Shown here: positions 13,989 to 23,058 of the stretch, piece after piece
Position numbering within the stretch: position 1 is the first letter of the stretch
Layout of the letters: each line of letters starts with the position of its first letter
Source of the DNA: Treponema sp.
GTDB lineage: Bacteria; Spirochaetota; Spirochaetia; Treponematales; Breznakiellaceae
Length of the DNA stretch: 25,944 bases
Direction of reading: 5' to 3'
Assembly: GCA_031258505.1 (NCBI GenBank)
Contig: JAIRMT010000112.1
Span: forward strand, 1 to 25,944
Notes under the pieces: generated by a model
What the model saw: the letters and a program-made list of their open reading frames with translations, nothing else
The model's database searches: none
Told to the model about the DNA's origin: nothing
Program-made: the position numbers and the translations under genes

Positions 13989-14372
13989 ATGCTAGAACTG
14001 AGATCGCTCAAAAAGTATTTTCCAGTAGGACGGATATTGTTACGCGCTGTTGATGATGTGTCGCTGACCGTTGGTAACGACGAGATACTCGGTATTGTTG
14101 GCGAAAGCGGTTGTGGTAAGTCCACGCTCGGCAGGCTGGCGATCCAGCTCATTGAGCCGACAGCCGGGAGCGTTATCTTCAAGGAAACTGAGCTGACGCG
14201 CCTGCGCCGCCACGAACTGTCGCCAGTGCGGCAGCGTATGCAGATGGTATTCCAGAATCCTTTTGCGTCGTTCAACCCCAAGTTTCGCATCATTGCTTCT
14301 CTCACCATAGCCTTGATATCACGCAACTGGAGGTCTCTAAGCCTGCGGTTGACTTTGGAGGTAACGTGGTAA
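13989..14372 (+). pseudogene. dppF: Truncated ABC transporter ATP-binding protein 2
   Basis: The 5' part of a DppF/OppF-type ATPase. ATG 13989 has AGGAGG at 13979-13984. Residues 1 to about 100 are normal: the start LRSLKKYFPVGR, Walker A (GESGCGKS) and the Q-loop region MQMVFQNPFASFNPKFRI. After FNPKFRI (about 14290) family similarity stops and the frame continues for 27 unrelated codons, antisense to a transposase remnant, to a stop at 14372. Signature motif, Walker B and H-loop are missing, and normal length is about 320 residues. The product cannot be an active ATPase. It was probably once the end of dppBCD's operon, now split off by the glycosidase gene and the repeat region. Confidence 0.85.
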
Positions 14373-14467
14373 ATTGCTCCGTCTCGGAGGTCTCTAAGCC
14401 TGCGGTTGACTTTGGAGGTAACGTGGTAAATTGCTCCGTCTCGGAGATTTCTGATTCTTAAACACAT
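14290..14467 (-). pseudogene. N-terminal remnant of an IS200/REP-associated (Y1) transposase
   Basis: On the minus strand from ATG 14467 the frame reads MCLRIRNLRDGAIYHVTSKVNRR. This is the usual N-terminus of REP-associated/IS200-like single-strand transposases, whose HUH motif and catalytic Tyr lie further on and are absent here. The segment LRDGAIYHVTSKVNRR occurs twice because of an in-frame 57-bp duplication. LQLRDIKAMVREAMM then fits the helix that follows in this family. At about 14290 the frame passes into antisense dppF sequence, so only ~40 native residues remain. Not functional. Confidence 0.65.
14329..14442. repeat. 57-bp perfect tandem duplication
   Basis: Two identical 57-bp copies (14329-14385 and 14386-14442) begin GGAGGTCTCTAAGCC; the first four bases of a third follow. 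The length is a multiple of three, so the frame of the transposase remnant is kept. Identity suggests a recent event or ongoing exchange. Confidence 0.95.
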
Positions 14468-14669
14468 ACCTCTAATAAGGTTCTAGGAATATAGAATGCT
14501 TTAATGCGTTTGACACTTTTGAGTTTTTTTGTGTGTCTTGTATGTGTGTGTGTCTAGCGTCTAGGACACACACACAAAGACACACATACAAGACAAGACA
14601 ACACACACTTTGTCTGACACACACTTTCCAAGACACACTCACAAAGACACACTCACTTTTACCGTGTAT
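14468..14669. repeat. GT/CA-rich inverted and direct repeats
   Basis: About 200 bp without a gene. A GT-rich arm (14530-14554) and a CA-rich arm (about 14565-14596) are imperfect reverse complements around a short TAGCGTCTAG centre; the right arm has small insertions. Further right, AGACACACTCAC occurs twice (14631-14642, 14645-14656). TCTAGCGTC occurs both in the hairpin centre and just after the tmk stop. No T-tract fits an intrinsic terminator for tmk on the minus strand. Confidence 0.6.
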
Positions 14670-15290
14670 CTAGCGTCGCCTTACAAGTCGGATCACCATC
14701 GCCGCGACCTCAGTCGCGCTTGCGGAGGCGTCGATGCGTTCAACGCGCACGCCGGCTGAGACAAAGCGGGGTAGAAGCGCCTGATAGCGTTCCCGTACCT
14801 TCATCTGAAACTCAAAGACTTCGTAAATGTCCTTAAACGGACGCTTTTCCATACGTTTAGCGGCAAGCTCGCTGTCAATATCAAAATACAGAAGCAGCGC
14901 TGGCAGGGGGAAGGCGGCGTTCAGTGTCGCGGGCAGTTCTTCCCCGCAGGTGAGGCCCTGATACACCAGGGATGAGAGAACGTAGCGGTCGCAGACCACC
15001 AATTCTCCACGAGTGCAGCGCTCGATAATGCCGTTGGGTGTAAAAAGATGTTCGTTACGGTCCGCGGCAAAGAGATAGGCTAGGGTTTTCGGGTCGAGTT
15101 GGATTTCGCCGCGCAGGGACTGCCGAATCAGGCGCCCAATGGGGTTGCTGGTGGGTTCTGCTGTACGATACAGGCGCGGGACTTTGTCATCATGGCGGCT
15201 ATGAAAGAATCCTTCGAGCAGCTCAAGCTGAGTTGTAGTACCGCTTCCATCAGCGCCTTCAAACACAACAAAATTAGGGATGATATCCAT
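14670..15290 (-). CDS. tmk: Thymidylate kinase
   Basis: Cytoplasmic enzyme of 206 residues that phosphorylates dTMP to dTDP for DNA synthesis; length is normal. The P-loop region is FEGADGSGTTTQ (10-21), where Thr18 occupies the position of the usual Walker A lysine. The rest fits the family: TAEPTSNPIGRLIR (43-56) for substrate binding, DRY (101-103) followed by SSLVYQG, and a LID-like stretch with KRPFKDIYEVFEFQMKVRERY. ATG 15290 is used since it gives the standard start just before the P-loop; no clear ribosome site is visible. It is divergent from tamB with a 72-bp gap. The altered P-loop should not be read as loss of function without checking relatives. Confidence 0.88.
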   Translation of the reverse strand: MDIIPNFVVFEGADGSGTTTQLELLEGFFHSRHDDKVPRLYRTAEPTSNPIGRLIRQSLRGEIQLDPKTLAYLFAADRNEHLFTPNGIIERCTRGELVVCDRYVLSSLVYQGLTCGEELPATLNAAFPLPALLLYFDIDSELAAKRMEKRPFKDIYEVFEFQMKVRERYQALLPRFVSAGVRVERIDASASATEVAAMVIRLVRRR

Positions 15291-15362
15291 GCCGCATCAT
15301 AGCATTGACTGAACTTTTTATGATAGATTGTAGATGTGTTAGCAGCCGAACAGTCGGGGTTT

Positions 15363-18300
15363 ATGAATTCGTTAAAAGTTCCCCGCTTTCTTAGAATCAG
15401 TGTTGAAATTCTCATCTTCGCGTGTATGGTTATTGTTACCACATTCCTCCTGCGGCCTCTGCAAGAAGCTATGCGCGGACGTATGATAACGCTCCGAGAC
15501 AGCCTCATACAGGAAGCTGAGGAGTTTCTGGGACGCAATATAAGCTATAGTTCCATGGGACCGTCGATACTTGGAACCCTCGACATCCGGGACTTTGTTA
15601 TATCAGGCGCGGATGCGCCGCTTCTTAGCGTATCACGACTCAGGCTTTCGTGGTCGCCTATTCGTCTGCTGAAGGGCGATCCGGGCCTTATTCAGGCAGT
15701 ATTGATGGATAATCCGGTTATCCATTTTGATACAGAGCAGGATGCCGACATTATCGCCCTGCTCACGACTCCAAGCGACATTGCTTTTTTTGATACAGGA
15801 ATTCGGCTCAGACTGAGAAACGGCGCCGCCACGGTTTCAATGAACGAAAGCTCCTTCCAGCTTGGCAAATTACACTTTGATATGTCTCTGCGGGGAAGCA
15901 GGCTCGTTTTTCAGGGGGATTGGAGTGTCAGAGGGAGCGTGGTACAGGTGTCTGACACCAGAGAGCGCGCGTCTGGCGCAGCGCCAATCACGTTCAGTAT
16001 GGAAAACCGTGTTAATGGAGATAGCGCCCTTGACTTCAAGAACGCCGCTGCGAACCTGAGCGTGGCCTCGCTTAACAGCTCAGTTGGCAGTTTCGCCGCA
16101 TCGCTCACGATTAACGCGATGCTTGAGGATAATGTTGTTAAGTTGACCAAAATCAATGATACTGCTCCCTTTGACCTGTCTGCGGATTATGAGCTTGACT
16201 CTGGCCGTCTAGTGGGAACATTCCGTTGTGAGAACTTCGCGCCAGTGCGGCTTATCTCGCTGGCCGGTGAGCTGGAGCCGTTTAATCGTCTGCTCTTCAT
16301 CAATACTTCCGGCTTTTTGTTTTTCGAGAACAACGCGCAGGTAGGACTCTCTTACGTACTCTCGTTTTCAGGCGCTCTTCCCACAGGCTTTCGCCTCTCG
16401 GACTTGGATGTAAGCGGCAAAAACAGCTTGGGCTTTGATCTGGTGCTGGGAGGTTCCTCGTTTGTGATGGACGGTGAAGGTAACATGGAACGCATTGTCT
16501 TTGATAGGCTTTCGGTGAATATCCCCAAGGCTGCCTTTCCAGACAATCTGCTTGTCCTCGAAGGAAGGGCTGATTTTGAGGGAAGCCTGAGTCTCAAGGC
16601 GCTGGAGGCTGAGGGAAACCTTGCGCTTTCGAATGTCAGTCTTTTCGGCAAGGAAAGAATCGCCGCAGACTTTGCCTTAGACCTTCAAAATGATAGAATC
16701 ACGCTTGATAATGGCGCGCTCAACTTTGGCGCGGCGCGTTTCAGCGGGGTAAGCGCGTCGGCGCGTTTCACCGAACAGGACATGAGCATAACGCTCTTCA
16801 TGACGCAACAGGAAAACACGGACACGGGAATAGCTATAGATGGGTTTCTTGATTACACGCCTCAGCGTCTGGAACTGAATGTCGCGCTGGATACAATTTC
16901 ACCGGATACCCTGTTGAGCGTCGCCGCGTCCTTTGTTACCCCACCTGAACTCTCCAGCTTGCCGGTTCCGCTTGAGCGAATTTTGTTGAGCGGTAACCTG
17001 TTTATCACGACCGATTTCACGCGCTTTTCGTGGAACGCGCCTCAGTGCGCCATTGAGATTGCGGATATGGGTCGTCTTTTTTCAGGATCGCTTTATGGTG
17101 TTGACCAGCGTGTTGAGATGGGCAATAGCAGTATTAACCTGCTTGGCCAGACGATCCTGACGTCAGGAGCTGTGGATTTCGCTGACATAAACGACGTTTC
17201 CTTCTCTCTTTCAGCAATGTTACGGGATACGCCATATTCCCTTGAAGGAACGCTTCTTGATCTCAATTCGATCAGTATACAAGGTTCTTATGGGCTGAAT
17301 GTTTCGTTAAGTATGCCTAGACTTGGGGCATATTCCGGTTACATCACCATGGATAACCTGCCGTTTCCCTTGGGGGAACAGCAATATGCGCGGCTCTCGC
17401 TCACCACGTCAGGACGCTACACAAGCCAGGATTCGTGGAGTCTTGATCTTGAGCGCTTTGAGGCGGCGAACATTCCCACGCCAGTCTCTGAGGCAAGTTC
17501 TTTGAGTCTCGTGGGAAAGGTTGACCAGACCGGGGCTTCCTTTACCGACCTTTTCTTTGATGATGGGCGAGGCGCACTGAGCGGGGCGATAAATGTGTCA
17601 TGGGATAGGGACTTTTCTACGATTTCAGGGGACCTGCGCCTTGATAGTGTTAATGAACATTATGACCTCAGTGGGTCTTTTATAAACCAAGAGTTAGCGC
17701 TGCGCCTTGATGGTGAGAATATGCAAGCGGCGCGTTTTCTGCCCCAGTCATGGGGCGCCATTGTTTCGGGTAGCGCCGCGCTTCAGTGGGCGGCCGACAC
17801 TGTCATGGCTCCAGAAACAGCCCTCTTGTCAATAGCTGATGACCCCTTAACATACATTAGCTTGCAAGATCGCTTTACCGTGGACATTGATCTTCGCTCA
17901 CTGAGCGCCACAGTATCCGACACTGACCTAAACTTAAGCGCGGATGTTTTTCTTAATATGGACCGGCTCGTGATTCAGAACACGCAGGCGCATTATGGCG
18001 GGCTGCTGGTCGAAGTTCCGCTTATACAAGCGCAACGGAGCGAGGGTCGAGCTGAGGGAAGCATCCTGGCGCGGCTGGATGACCCAAGTCGAAATATGGA
18101 TATAGCCTGTGATCTGGGTATTGACTTCAAGCCGATCTCGTCATGGTTTGATCTGGAGGCTGCGATCAATTCATTTGAAGGGTTGCTCTCAGTTGATACA
18201 TTTACCATTGACACATTCCAGATTGAGGAACCGTTTACCTTTACTTTTTCCCGTGATCATTCTCTTATCTCTCTCCATGGCGGGCCGAGGGACATGATCC

Positions 18301-19931
18301 GGCTGCGCTTTTCTGATAATGGGGATTTTTATGCGGCGCTTTCCAGCCCCTCGCCAGTGCGGGGCAGTCTTATTGGTTCGCTCAAGGATAAGCGCATTGA
18401 AGCGCAAGCGCCTGACCTGTATGTAGACCTTGCGGCGCTGTGGGGGCTCTTGCCTTCGACCGTAAAGGATATCATTGATATGCCGGGCGGGTTTATCACC
18501 GCCAATGTGGAGATTTCAGGCCCAATGGCTGATCCTGAATTTTTTGGCATTGCTGAGGGAAACAGTATTCGTATGAGGGTGCCTCAGTTTCTCAGCCACG
18601 ATATACGGCCGGTTCCCATCAGGTTGATCATAGATGGCAATGAGATGCGCTTTGACCCCATACCTGCCGGCGTTGGTTCAGGCCAGGGCATGATTTCAGC
18701 CTGGTTCCGCATTGATCGCTGGATACCGAAGGTCTTTAACCTGGATATTCAGGTTCCAGCGGAAACGCCGATTCCTGCGGACTTTGAACTGATGGGTATT
18801 ATTACGAATGGTTACGCATCCGGGAACCTAAATTTGGCTATGACGGACGACATGATTTTCAACGCTACCGGCGATTTAGTGGTGCAAGATACTGATGTTA
18901 CGATCAATGCGGAGAAACTTGCTTCGATCCGGATTGACGCGCCTGCTTCCACCAATGAGCGAATCGTTACCAAGTTCACGATCCGAACTGGACGGAAGGT
19001 GCTGTTTATCTGGCCCAACAAGGACTTCCCCATTCTGCAAGCCTACGCAGGCTTGGGAGATTCATTCAGTATTGAGAATGATACTATCAACCGTCGTTTT
19101 TCCCTTGTTGGTGACATCAACATGAGGAGTGGAGAAATCTTTTACTTTCAGCGGAGCTTTTATATCCGTGAGGGCTTGCTTTCGTTTAATGAGAACGAAG
19201 TGCAGTTTGAGCCAAGAATTTCAGCCCGCGCGGAATTACGGGATCAATCAAATGAAGGCATGGTAACAATTTCCATGATCGTTGATGAATCGCCGCTCGA
19301 ATCCTTCACTGCCCGTTTTGCGTCAAACCCGCCGCTATCCCAGATGGAAATTCTGTCTTACCTAGGGCAGAACTTTATAGGAGATTCAACCCAGACCGCG
19401 ACCGGGAGTGAGCTTAACCAGAACAGGCTCTTAGCTTCTACTACTGACTTGTTTGCCCAGGCATGGGTGGTTAGGAGTGTTGAGCGATGGGTGCGGGACT
19501 TTCTATTCCTCGATATGTTTTCGTTCCGTACTCAAATATTACAAAACGCGGCTTTACAAATCATGGGACAGGGCAACACGGTGAGCGACGGGACATCCTC
19601 AAGAGGCGGAGCTGCGCTGGGGTTTGGTAACTATTTAGACAACACAAGTGTTTTTGTAGGCAAATATCTTGACCCAAATATGTTTTTACAGACCATGGTA
19701 TCCCTGCGTTATGACGAAAACAGAACTGCTGCAGCCCAGGGACGACTAACCCTGGGCGGTTACGCGGTGGAAGCGGATATTGGTTTTGAGTTACGGACTC
19801 CCTGGATGGACGTTCGCTTGAGTATTGTTCCTATTCATTTTGAACATCTGTTCGTTGATGATATTTCGGTTAGTTTGATCTGGAGACGCTCGTTCTACGG
19901 GCTTAAAGATTTGTTTAACAACGGCGGTTAA
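15363..19931 (+). CDS. tamB: TamB-like translocation and assembly module protein
   Basis: Large envelope protein of 1522 residues, in the usual TamB size range. TamB/AsmA-like proteins span the periplasm and help insert outer-membrane proteins or move phospholipids. A single N-terminal membrane anchor covers about residues 11-30 (basic flank, then ILIFACMVIVTTFLL). The long middle is repetitive beta structure, fitting the hydrophobic groove model. The last ~350 residues match the TamB (DUF490) domain: SFTARFASNPPLSQMEILSYLGQN, then a beta-rich end. ATG 15363 is chosen because a weak GGGG precedes it; GTG 15336 would add 9 residues without a ribosome site. TTGACT at 15305-15310 may be a -35 but no good -10 follows. 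It leads into bamA after 21 bp, the expected functional pairing. Confidence 0.9.
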   Translation: MNSLKVPRFLRISVEILIFACMVIVTTFLLRPLQEAMRGRMITLRDSLIQEAEEFLGRNISYSSMGPSILGTLDIRDFVISGADAPLLSVSRLRLSWSPIRLLKGDPGLIQAVLMDNPVIHFDTEQDADIIALLTTPSDIAFFDTGIRLRLRNGAATVSMNESSFQLGKLHFDMSLRGSRLVFQGDWSVRGSVVQVSDTRERASGAAPITFSMENRVNGDSALDFKNAAANLSVASLNSSVGSFAASLTINAMLEDNVVKLTKINDTAPFDLSADYELDSGRLVGTFRCENFAPVRLISLAGELEPFNRLLFINTSGFLFFENNAQVGLSYVLSFSGALPTGFRLSDLDVSGKNSLGFDLVLGGSSFVMDGEGNMERIVFDRLSVNIPKAAFPDNLLVLEGRADFEGSLSLKALEAEGNLALSNVSLFGKERIAADFALDLQNDRITLDNGALNFGAARFSGVSASARFTEQDMSITLFMTQQENTDTGIAIDGFLDYTPQRLELNVALDTISPDTLLSVAASFVTPPELSSLPVPLERILLSGNLFITTDFTRFSWNAPQCAIEIADMGRLFSGSLYGVDQRVEMGNSSINLLGQTILTSGAVDFADINDVSFSLSAMLRDTPYSLEGTLLDLNSISIQGSYGLNVSLSMPRLGAYSGYITMDNLPFPLGEQQYARLSLTTSGRYTSQDSWSLDLERFEAANIPTPVSEASSLSLVGKVDQTGASFTDLFFDDGRGALSGAINVSWDRDFSTISGDLRLDSVNEHYDLSGSFINQELALRLDGENMQAARFLPQSWGAIVSGSAALQWAADTVMAPETALLSIADDPLTYISLQDRFTVDIDLRSLSATVSDTDLNLSADVFLNMDRLVIQNTQAHYGGLLVEVPLIQAQRSEGRAEGSILARLDDPSRNMDIACDLGIDFKPISSWFDLEAAINSFEGLLSVDTFTIDTFQIEEPFTFTFSRDHSLISLHGGPRDMIRLRFSDNGDFYAALSSPSPVRGSLIGSLKDKRIEAQAPDLYVDLAALWGLLPSTVKDIIDMPGGFITANVEISGPMADPEFFGIAEGNSIRMRVPQFLSHDIRPVPIRLIIDGNEMRFDPIPAGVGSGQGMISAWFRIDRWIPKVFNLDIQVPAETPIPADFELMGIITNGYASGNLNLAMTDDMIFNATGDLVVQDTDVTINAEKLASIRIDAPASTNERIVTKFTIRTGRKVLFIWPNKDFPILQAYAGLGDSFSIENDTINRRFSLVGDINMRSGEIFYFQRSFYIREGLLSFNENEVQFEPRISARAELRDQSNEGMVTISMIVDESPLESFTARFASNPPLSQMEILSYLGQNFIGDSTQTATGSELNQNRLLASTTDLFAQAWVVRSVERWVRDFLFLDMFSFRTQILQNAALQIMGQGNTVSDGTSSRGGAALGFGNYLDNTSVFVGKYLDPNMFLQTMVSLRYDENRTAAAQGRLTLGGYAVEADIGFELRTPWMDVRLSIVPIHFEHLFVDDISVSLIWRRSFYGLKDLFNNGG

Positions 19932-19952
19932 GCGCCATGAGAAGGAGTTTTA

Positions 19953-22514
19953 ATGTTACGACGTTTGAGTGTAGTCGCGTTACTTTTGGTGTGCGTGACG
20001 TTTTCTGGTTTTGCAGGGGGAAAGAAGGAGACGCCGCCTAGTGGCGATGATTCGGTTCAGGACATGGCAATGGATTCCCTACCCGGCGAATGGTATCAAG
20101 GAAAGCCTATCAGGGACATTAGGTTCAACGGTCTGCGTAATGTGGACAGCGTTGAACTTGAGGGCATTGTAGCGCCATTCAAAGGGCGCTTGTTCGACGA
20201 TGACGTGTTCTGGGAACTTCAGGGCAGGCTCTACGCGCTTGAGTATTTTGAGCTGATTTCTCCCACTGCGGTTCCAGCAGATGTCATGGGAAACGGTGTA
20301 ATCATCAGGTTCACGGTAACAGAGCGTCCTATCGCGTCCCGAATTCTGTTCGAGGGAAACAAAGGTATCCGCAATGCCGCCCTACAGGATGCGATTTCGC
20401 TCAAAGTGAATGATGTCGTAACCCAGATCAAACTGCGCATTGATGAAAGGGCGATAGTTCAGGAATACCTAGAGAAAGGGTATCCTGACGTTACGGTTCG
20501 CTCTGAAACCTCAGCGGGTAAGGATGATAGTTCTATAACTGTTACGTTTTTTGTTGAAGAGGGCGAAATGCTTGCCATTACGGACATTATCTTCGAGGGA
20601 AACGCGGTATTCTCAACCCGTACTCTCAAGGGCCAGCTCTCGCTCAAGCCCAAGGCGTTCCTCAACGACGGGGCGTTTCAGGAGGCAAAGCTCACCACTG
20701 ACCAGCTCGCCATTACCCAGTATTACCGCGACCGGGGCTATGTTGATGCTGAAGTGCTTGATGTTGTTCGTGATGTCCAGAAGGACGAGAAAGGTAACAA
20801 TAACATGACCATCACGTTTAAGATATCCGAAGGGAAGAGTTATACCTTCTCCGGTGTTACCTTTGAGGGCAATAGGCTATTCTCCACTGAGGAACTTTCG
20901 GCGCTCATTCTTTCCCAACAGGGTCAAACCGTTAATGCCCGCCGGCTTGAGGCCGACCTCCAGCGAGTTGCAGACCTGTACTACAAGAACGGGTACATCT
21001 TTAATACGATTAACCGTAGTGAAGTGCGGGACAGGGAAAACGGAACCATGGGTTATACGATCAGCATTGTTGAGCGTGGACGGGCGCACATCGAAAACAT
21101 CATTGTCGTGGGAAACGAGAAAACCAAAACCGAAGTTATCCTGCGGGAAATTCCGCTGGAAAGTGGGGATGTGTTCTCCAATGTCAAGGTGATGGACGCA
21201 TGGCGCAACCTGTATAACCTGCAATACTTCTCCATGGTTGCGCCTGATACGCCAGAAGGCAGTGTTGACGGCCTTATGGACTTGGTTTTCACGGTTGAAG
21301 AGCAGCCAACCATGAACATAGAGTTTGGCGTTAGCTTTTCTGGCTCTTCCTCTCCGGACGAACTTCCCATATCAGGCCAGTTTAAGTGGAATGATATGAA
21401 CTTTTTGGGTTACGGCAACGAGCTTAGTATAGACCTCTCCGCCTCAACCGTAACCCAGAGCGTCTCGACGAGCTATACCCAGAACTGGCTCTTCGGTGTT
21501 CCCCTCTCGGCAAGTTTCGGACTCACGTTTCAGCACACGCAGAGCAGCGCAGCCCTGGACAATCTCGCGCCCTATTTCAATGGCGATGAAACCTATGCCT
21601 ATCCTGATGGCTTTGAATCGTATGAGGAGTATCGCAACTCCGGTATGAGTCCTCCAAGCGCGTTCCGTATGGACTATCGGCAGTGGCAGATTGCCCCAAG
21701 TGTTTCAACCGGCTATCGTTTTTCAACCCCCTTGGGTAATCTGGGCGTGGGCGGCGGACTTTCGCTGGGCTTTAAGATGAACCAGTATGAGGAGGCTATC
21801 TTCCGCCCCTTTGATCCGGCTTTGCGGGATACCAACGGCAAGTGGACGCCGGCCTTTACCGTAGGAACGAGCGTGTCGCTGGATCAACGGGATATCTACT
21901 ACGACCCGTCAAGCGGGTATTACACGATACAGCGTTTCAGTTATCACGGTATTCTGGACATGGAGACAGAACAGTATCTGCGGAGCGACACTGACGCCGA
22001 ATGGTTTGTTACGCTCTTTGATGTGCCGGTGTCAGACACGTGGAATTTCAAGGCTGTACTGGGCATTCATTCAGGGCTTTCGTTTATCCTGCCCAACTTC
22101 CGTGGCGCCAGCCGACAGATAGTTGAAAACGTCAACCGTCTGTCGATAGACGGTATGTTTACTGCCCGCGGCTGGTCGAGTGAATACAGTGTCAAAGGCT
22201 TTGGGCTTTGGGAGAACTGGCTTGAACTGCGTATTCCGCTTGTACAGAACATTCTTGCATGGGACTTCTTTTTTGACGCTGCCGAAGTCGTGGATAAGCC
22301 GGAGAACATCTTTGGCACAGATGCTCTGGGTAATACGTTGATTGAGCGTATGCGGTTCAGCTTTGGCGGCGGACTTCGCTTTGCCATTCCCCAGTTCCCA
22401 TTCCGTCTGGGGCTTGCCAAGCGTTTCAAGGTAATGGATGGAGATGTTCAATTTTATGATGACCCTCTGTTGGGCCTAAACTTTGTGCTATCGTTTACAA
22501 TACCAACTTATTAA
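19953..22514 (+). CDS. bamA: Outer-membrane protein assembly factor BamA
   Basis: Central component of the outer-membrane beta-barrel assembly machine, 853 residues. A signal peptide ends near FAGG (residue ~22), then a linker to ~50. Five POTRA domains follow at about 51-126, 127-206, 207-295, 296-376 and 377-452; several contain the FEGN or VGN turn typical of POTRA strands. The barrel spans about 453-853 and ends with Tyr, an aromatic terminal residue as expected. The loop-6 motif usually written VRGF is ARGW at 738-741. DQRDIYYDPSSGYY (644-657) is a typical barrel segment. AAGGAG (19942-19947) precedes ATG 19953. It lies between tamB and skp, so synthesis of barrel insertase, TamB and chaperone is likely coordinated. 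Confidence 0.95.
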   Translation: MLRRLSVVALLLVCVTFSGFAGGKKETPPSGDDSVQDMAMDSLPGEWYQGKPIRDIRFNGLRNVDSVELEGIVAPFKGRLFDDDVFWELQGRLYALEYFELISPTAVPADVMGNGVIIRFTVTERPIASRILFEGNKGIRNAALQDAISLKVNDVVTQIKLRIDERAIVQEYLEKGYPDVTVRSETSAGKDDSSITVTFFVEEGEMLAITDIIFEGNAVFSTRTLKGQLSLKPKAFLNDGAFQEAKLTTDQLAITQYYRDRGYVDAEVLDVVRDVQKDEKGNNNMTITFKISEGKSYTFSGVTFEGNRLFSTEELSALILSQQGQTVNARRLEADLQRVADLYYKNGYIFNTINRSEVRDRENGTMGYTISIVERGRAHIENIIVVGNEKTKTEVILREIPLESGDVFSNVKVMDAWRNLYNLQYFSMVAPDTPEGSVDGLMDLVFTVEEQPTMNIEFGVSFSGSSSPDELPISGQFKWNDMNFLGYGNELSIDLSASTVTQSVSTSYTQNWLFGVPLSASFGLTFQHTQSSAALDNLAPYFNGDETYAYPDGFESYEEYRNSGMSPPSAFRMDYRQWQIAPSVSTGYRFSTPLGNLGVGGGLSLGFKMNQYEEAIFRPFDPALRDTNGKWTPAFTVGTSVSLDQRDIYYDPSSGYYTIQRFSYHGILDMETEQYLRSDTDAEWFVTLFDVPVSDTWNFKAVLGIHSGLSFILPNFRGASRQIVENVNRLSIDGMFTARGWSSEYSVKGFGLWENWLELRIPLVQNILAWDFFFDAAEVVDKPENIFGTDALGNTLIERMRFSFGGGLRFAIPQFPFRLGLAKRFKVMDGDVQFYDDPLLGLNFVLSFTIPTY

Positions 22515-22524
22515 GAGGTATGCT

Positions 22525-23052
22525 ATGAAAAAACTGATGTTGATAATGGCGCTGGCGCTGCTCATTGGTGGGCAGATAACCGCGCAGCAGCTTACGCGCT
22601 TTGCCGTGGTTGACCTGTCGCGGGTGTATATGTCGTTTTTCCGAGACTCCCGCGCAGTGCGCGAATTCGAGGAGCAAAGCGCGCTCGTGCAGGCCGAGAT
22701 TGACCGCATGACCAAAGAGATTCAGGACCTCAAAAATGCGCAGTATACTGCGGAGTCTCAAGGTGATCGGACGCTGATAGCGCGGATTGAAAACGAGATA
22801 TACCAGAAATCCCAGCGTTTGAACGAGTATTACCAGCTTAAAACAGCGGAGCTTGAAGACCGTCGGAGCAAGCTCATCCAGTCCGACACCTTCATGGATG
22901 AGGTTTACGGGGAAATCCGCGCCATTGCCGAGGCCGATGGGTACAGCATGGTGCTTAACCTCAAGGAAAACACAGGCATACTCTGGTACAGCCCCACAGT
23001 GGACATCACTGATCGGCTCATCCGCAGTCTGCTCTCCAAGGCCGGACGATAG
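22525..23052 (+). CDS. skp: Periplasmic chaperone Skp/OmpH
   Basis: Periplasmic chaperone of 175 residues that binds unfolded outer-membrane proteins on their way to BamA. The signal peptide is MKKLMLIMALALLIGGQITAQQ, with cleavage near residue 20. The mature start FAVVDLSRVYMSFFRDSRA is the family's first strand and helix. The middle (about 45-120) is a Gln/Glu/Arg-rich coiled coil, which forms the tentacles, and the C-terminus returns to the body with GYSMVLNLKENTGILWYSPTVDIT. ATG 22525 has AAGAGG at 22513-22518; an upstream frame extension lacks a signal sequence. It is 10 bp after bamA and 6 bp before mutS. Confidence 0.92.
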   Translation: MKKLMLIMALALLIGGQITAQQLTRFAVVDLSRVYMSFFRDSRAVREFEEQSALVQAEIDRMTKEIQDLKNAQYTAESQGDRTLIARIENEIYQKSQRLNEYYQLKTAELEDRRSKLIQSDTFMDEVYGEIRAIAEADGYSMVLNLKENTGILWYSPTVDITDRLIRSLLSKAGR

Positions 23053-23058
23053 CGCGAT

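Noticed and set aside
13898..14467. 189-codon minus-strand gene
   Set aside because: Only its first ~60 codons resemble a transposase; the rest is antisense to dppF, so it is a chimeric frame, reported as a remnant.
14530..14600. Intrinsic terminator for tmk
   Set aside because: On the minus strand the stem is followed by a run of A, not T, and the stem is AT/GT-rich with bulges.
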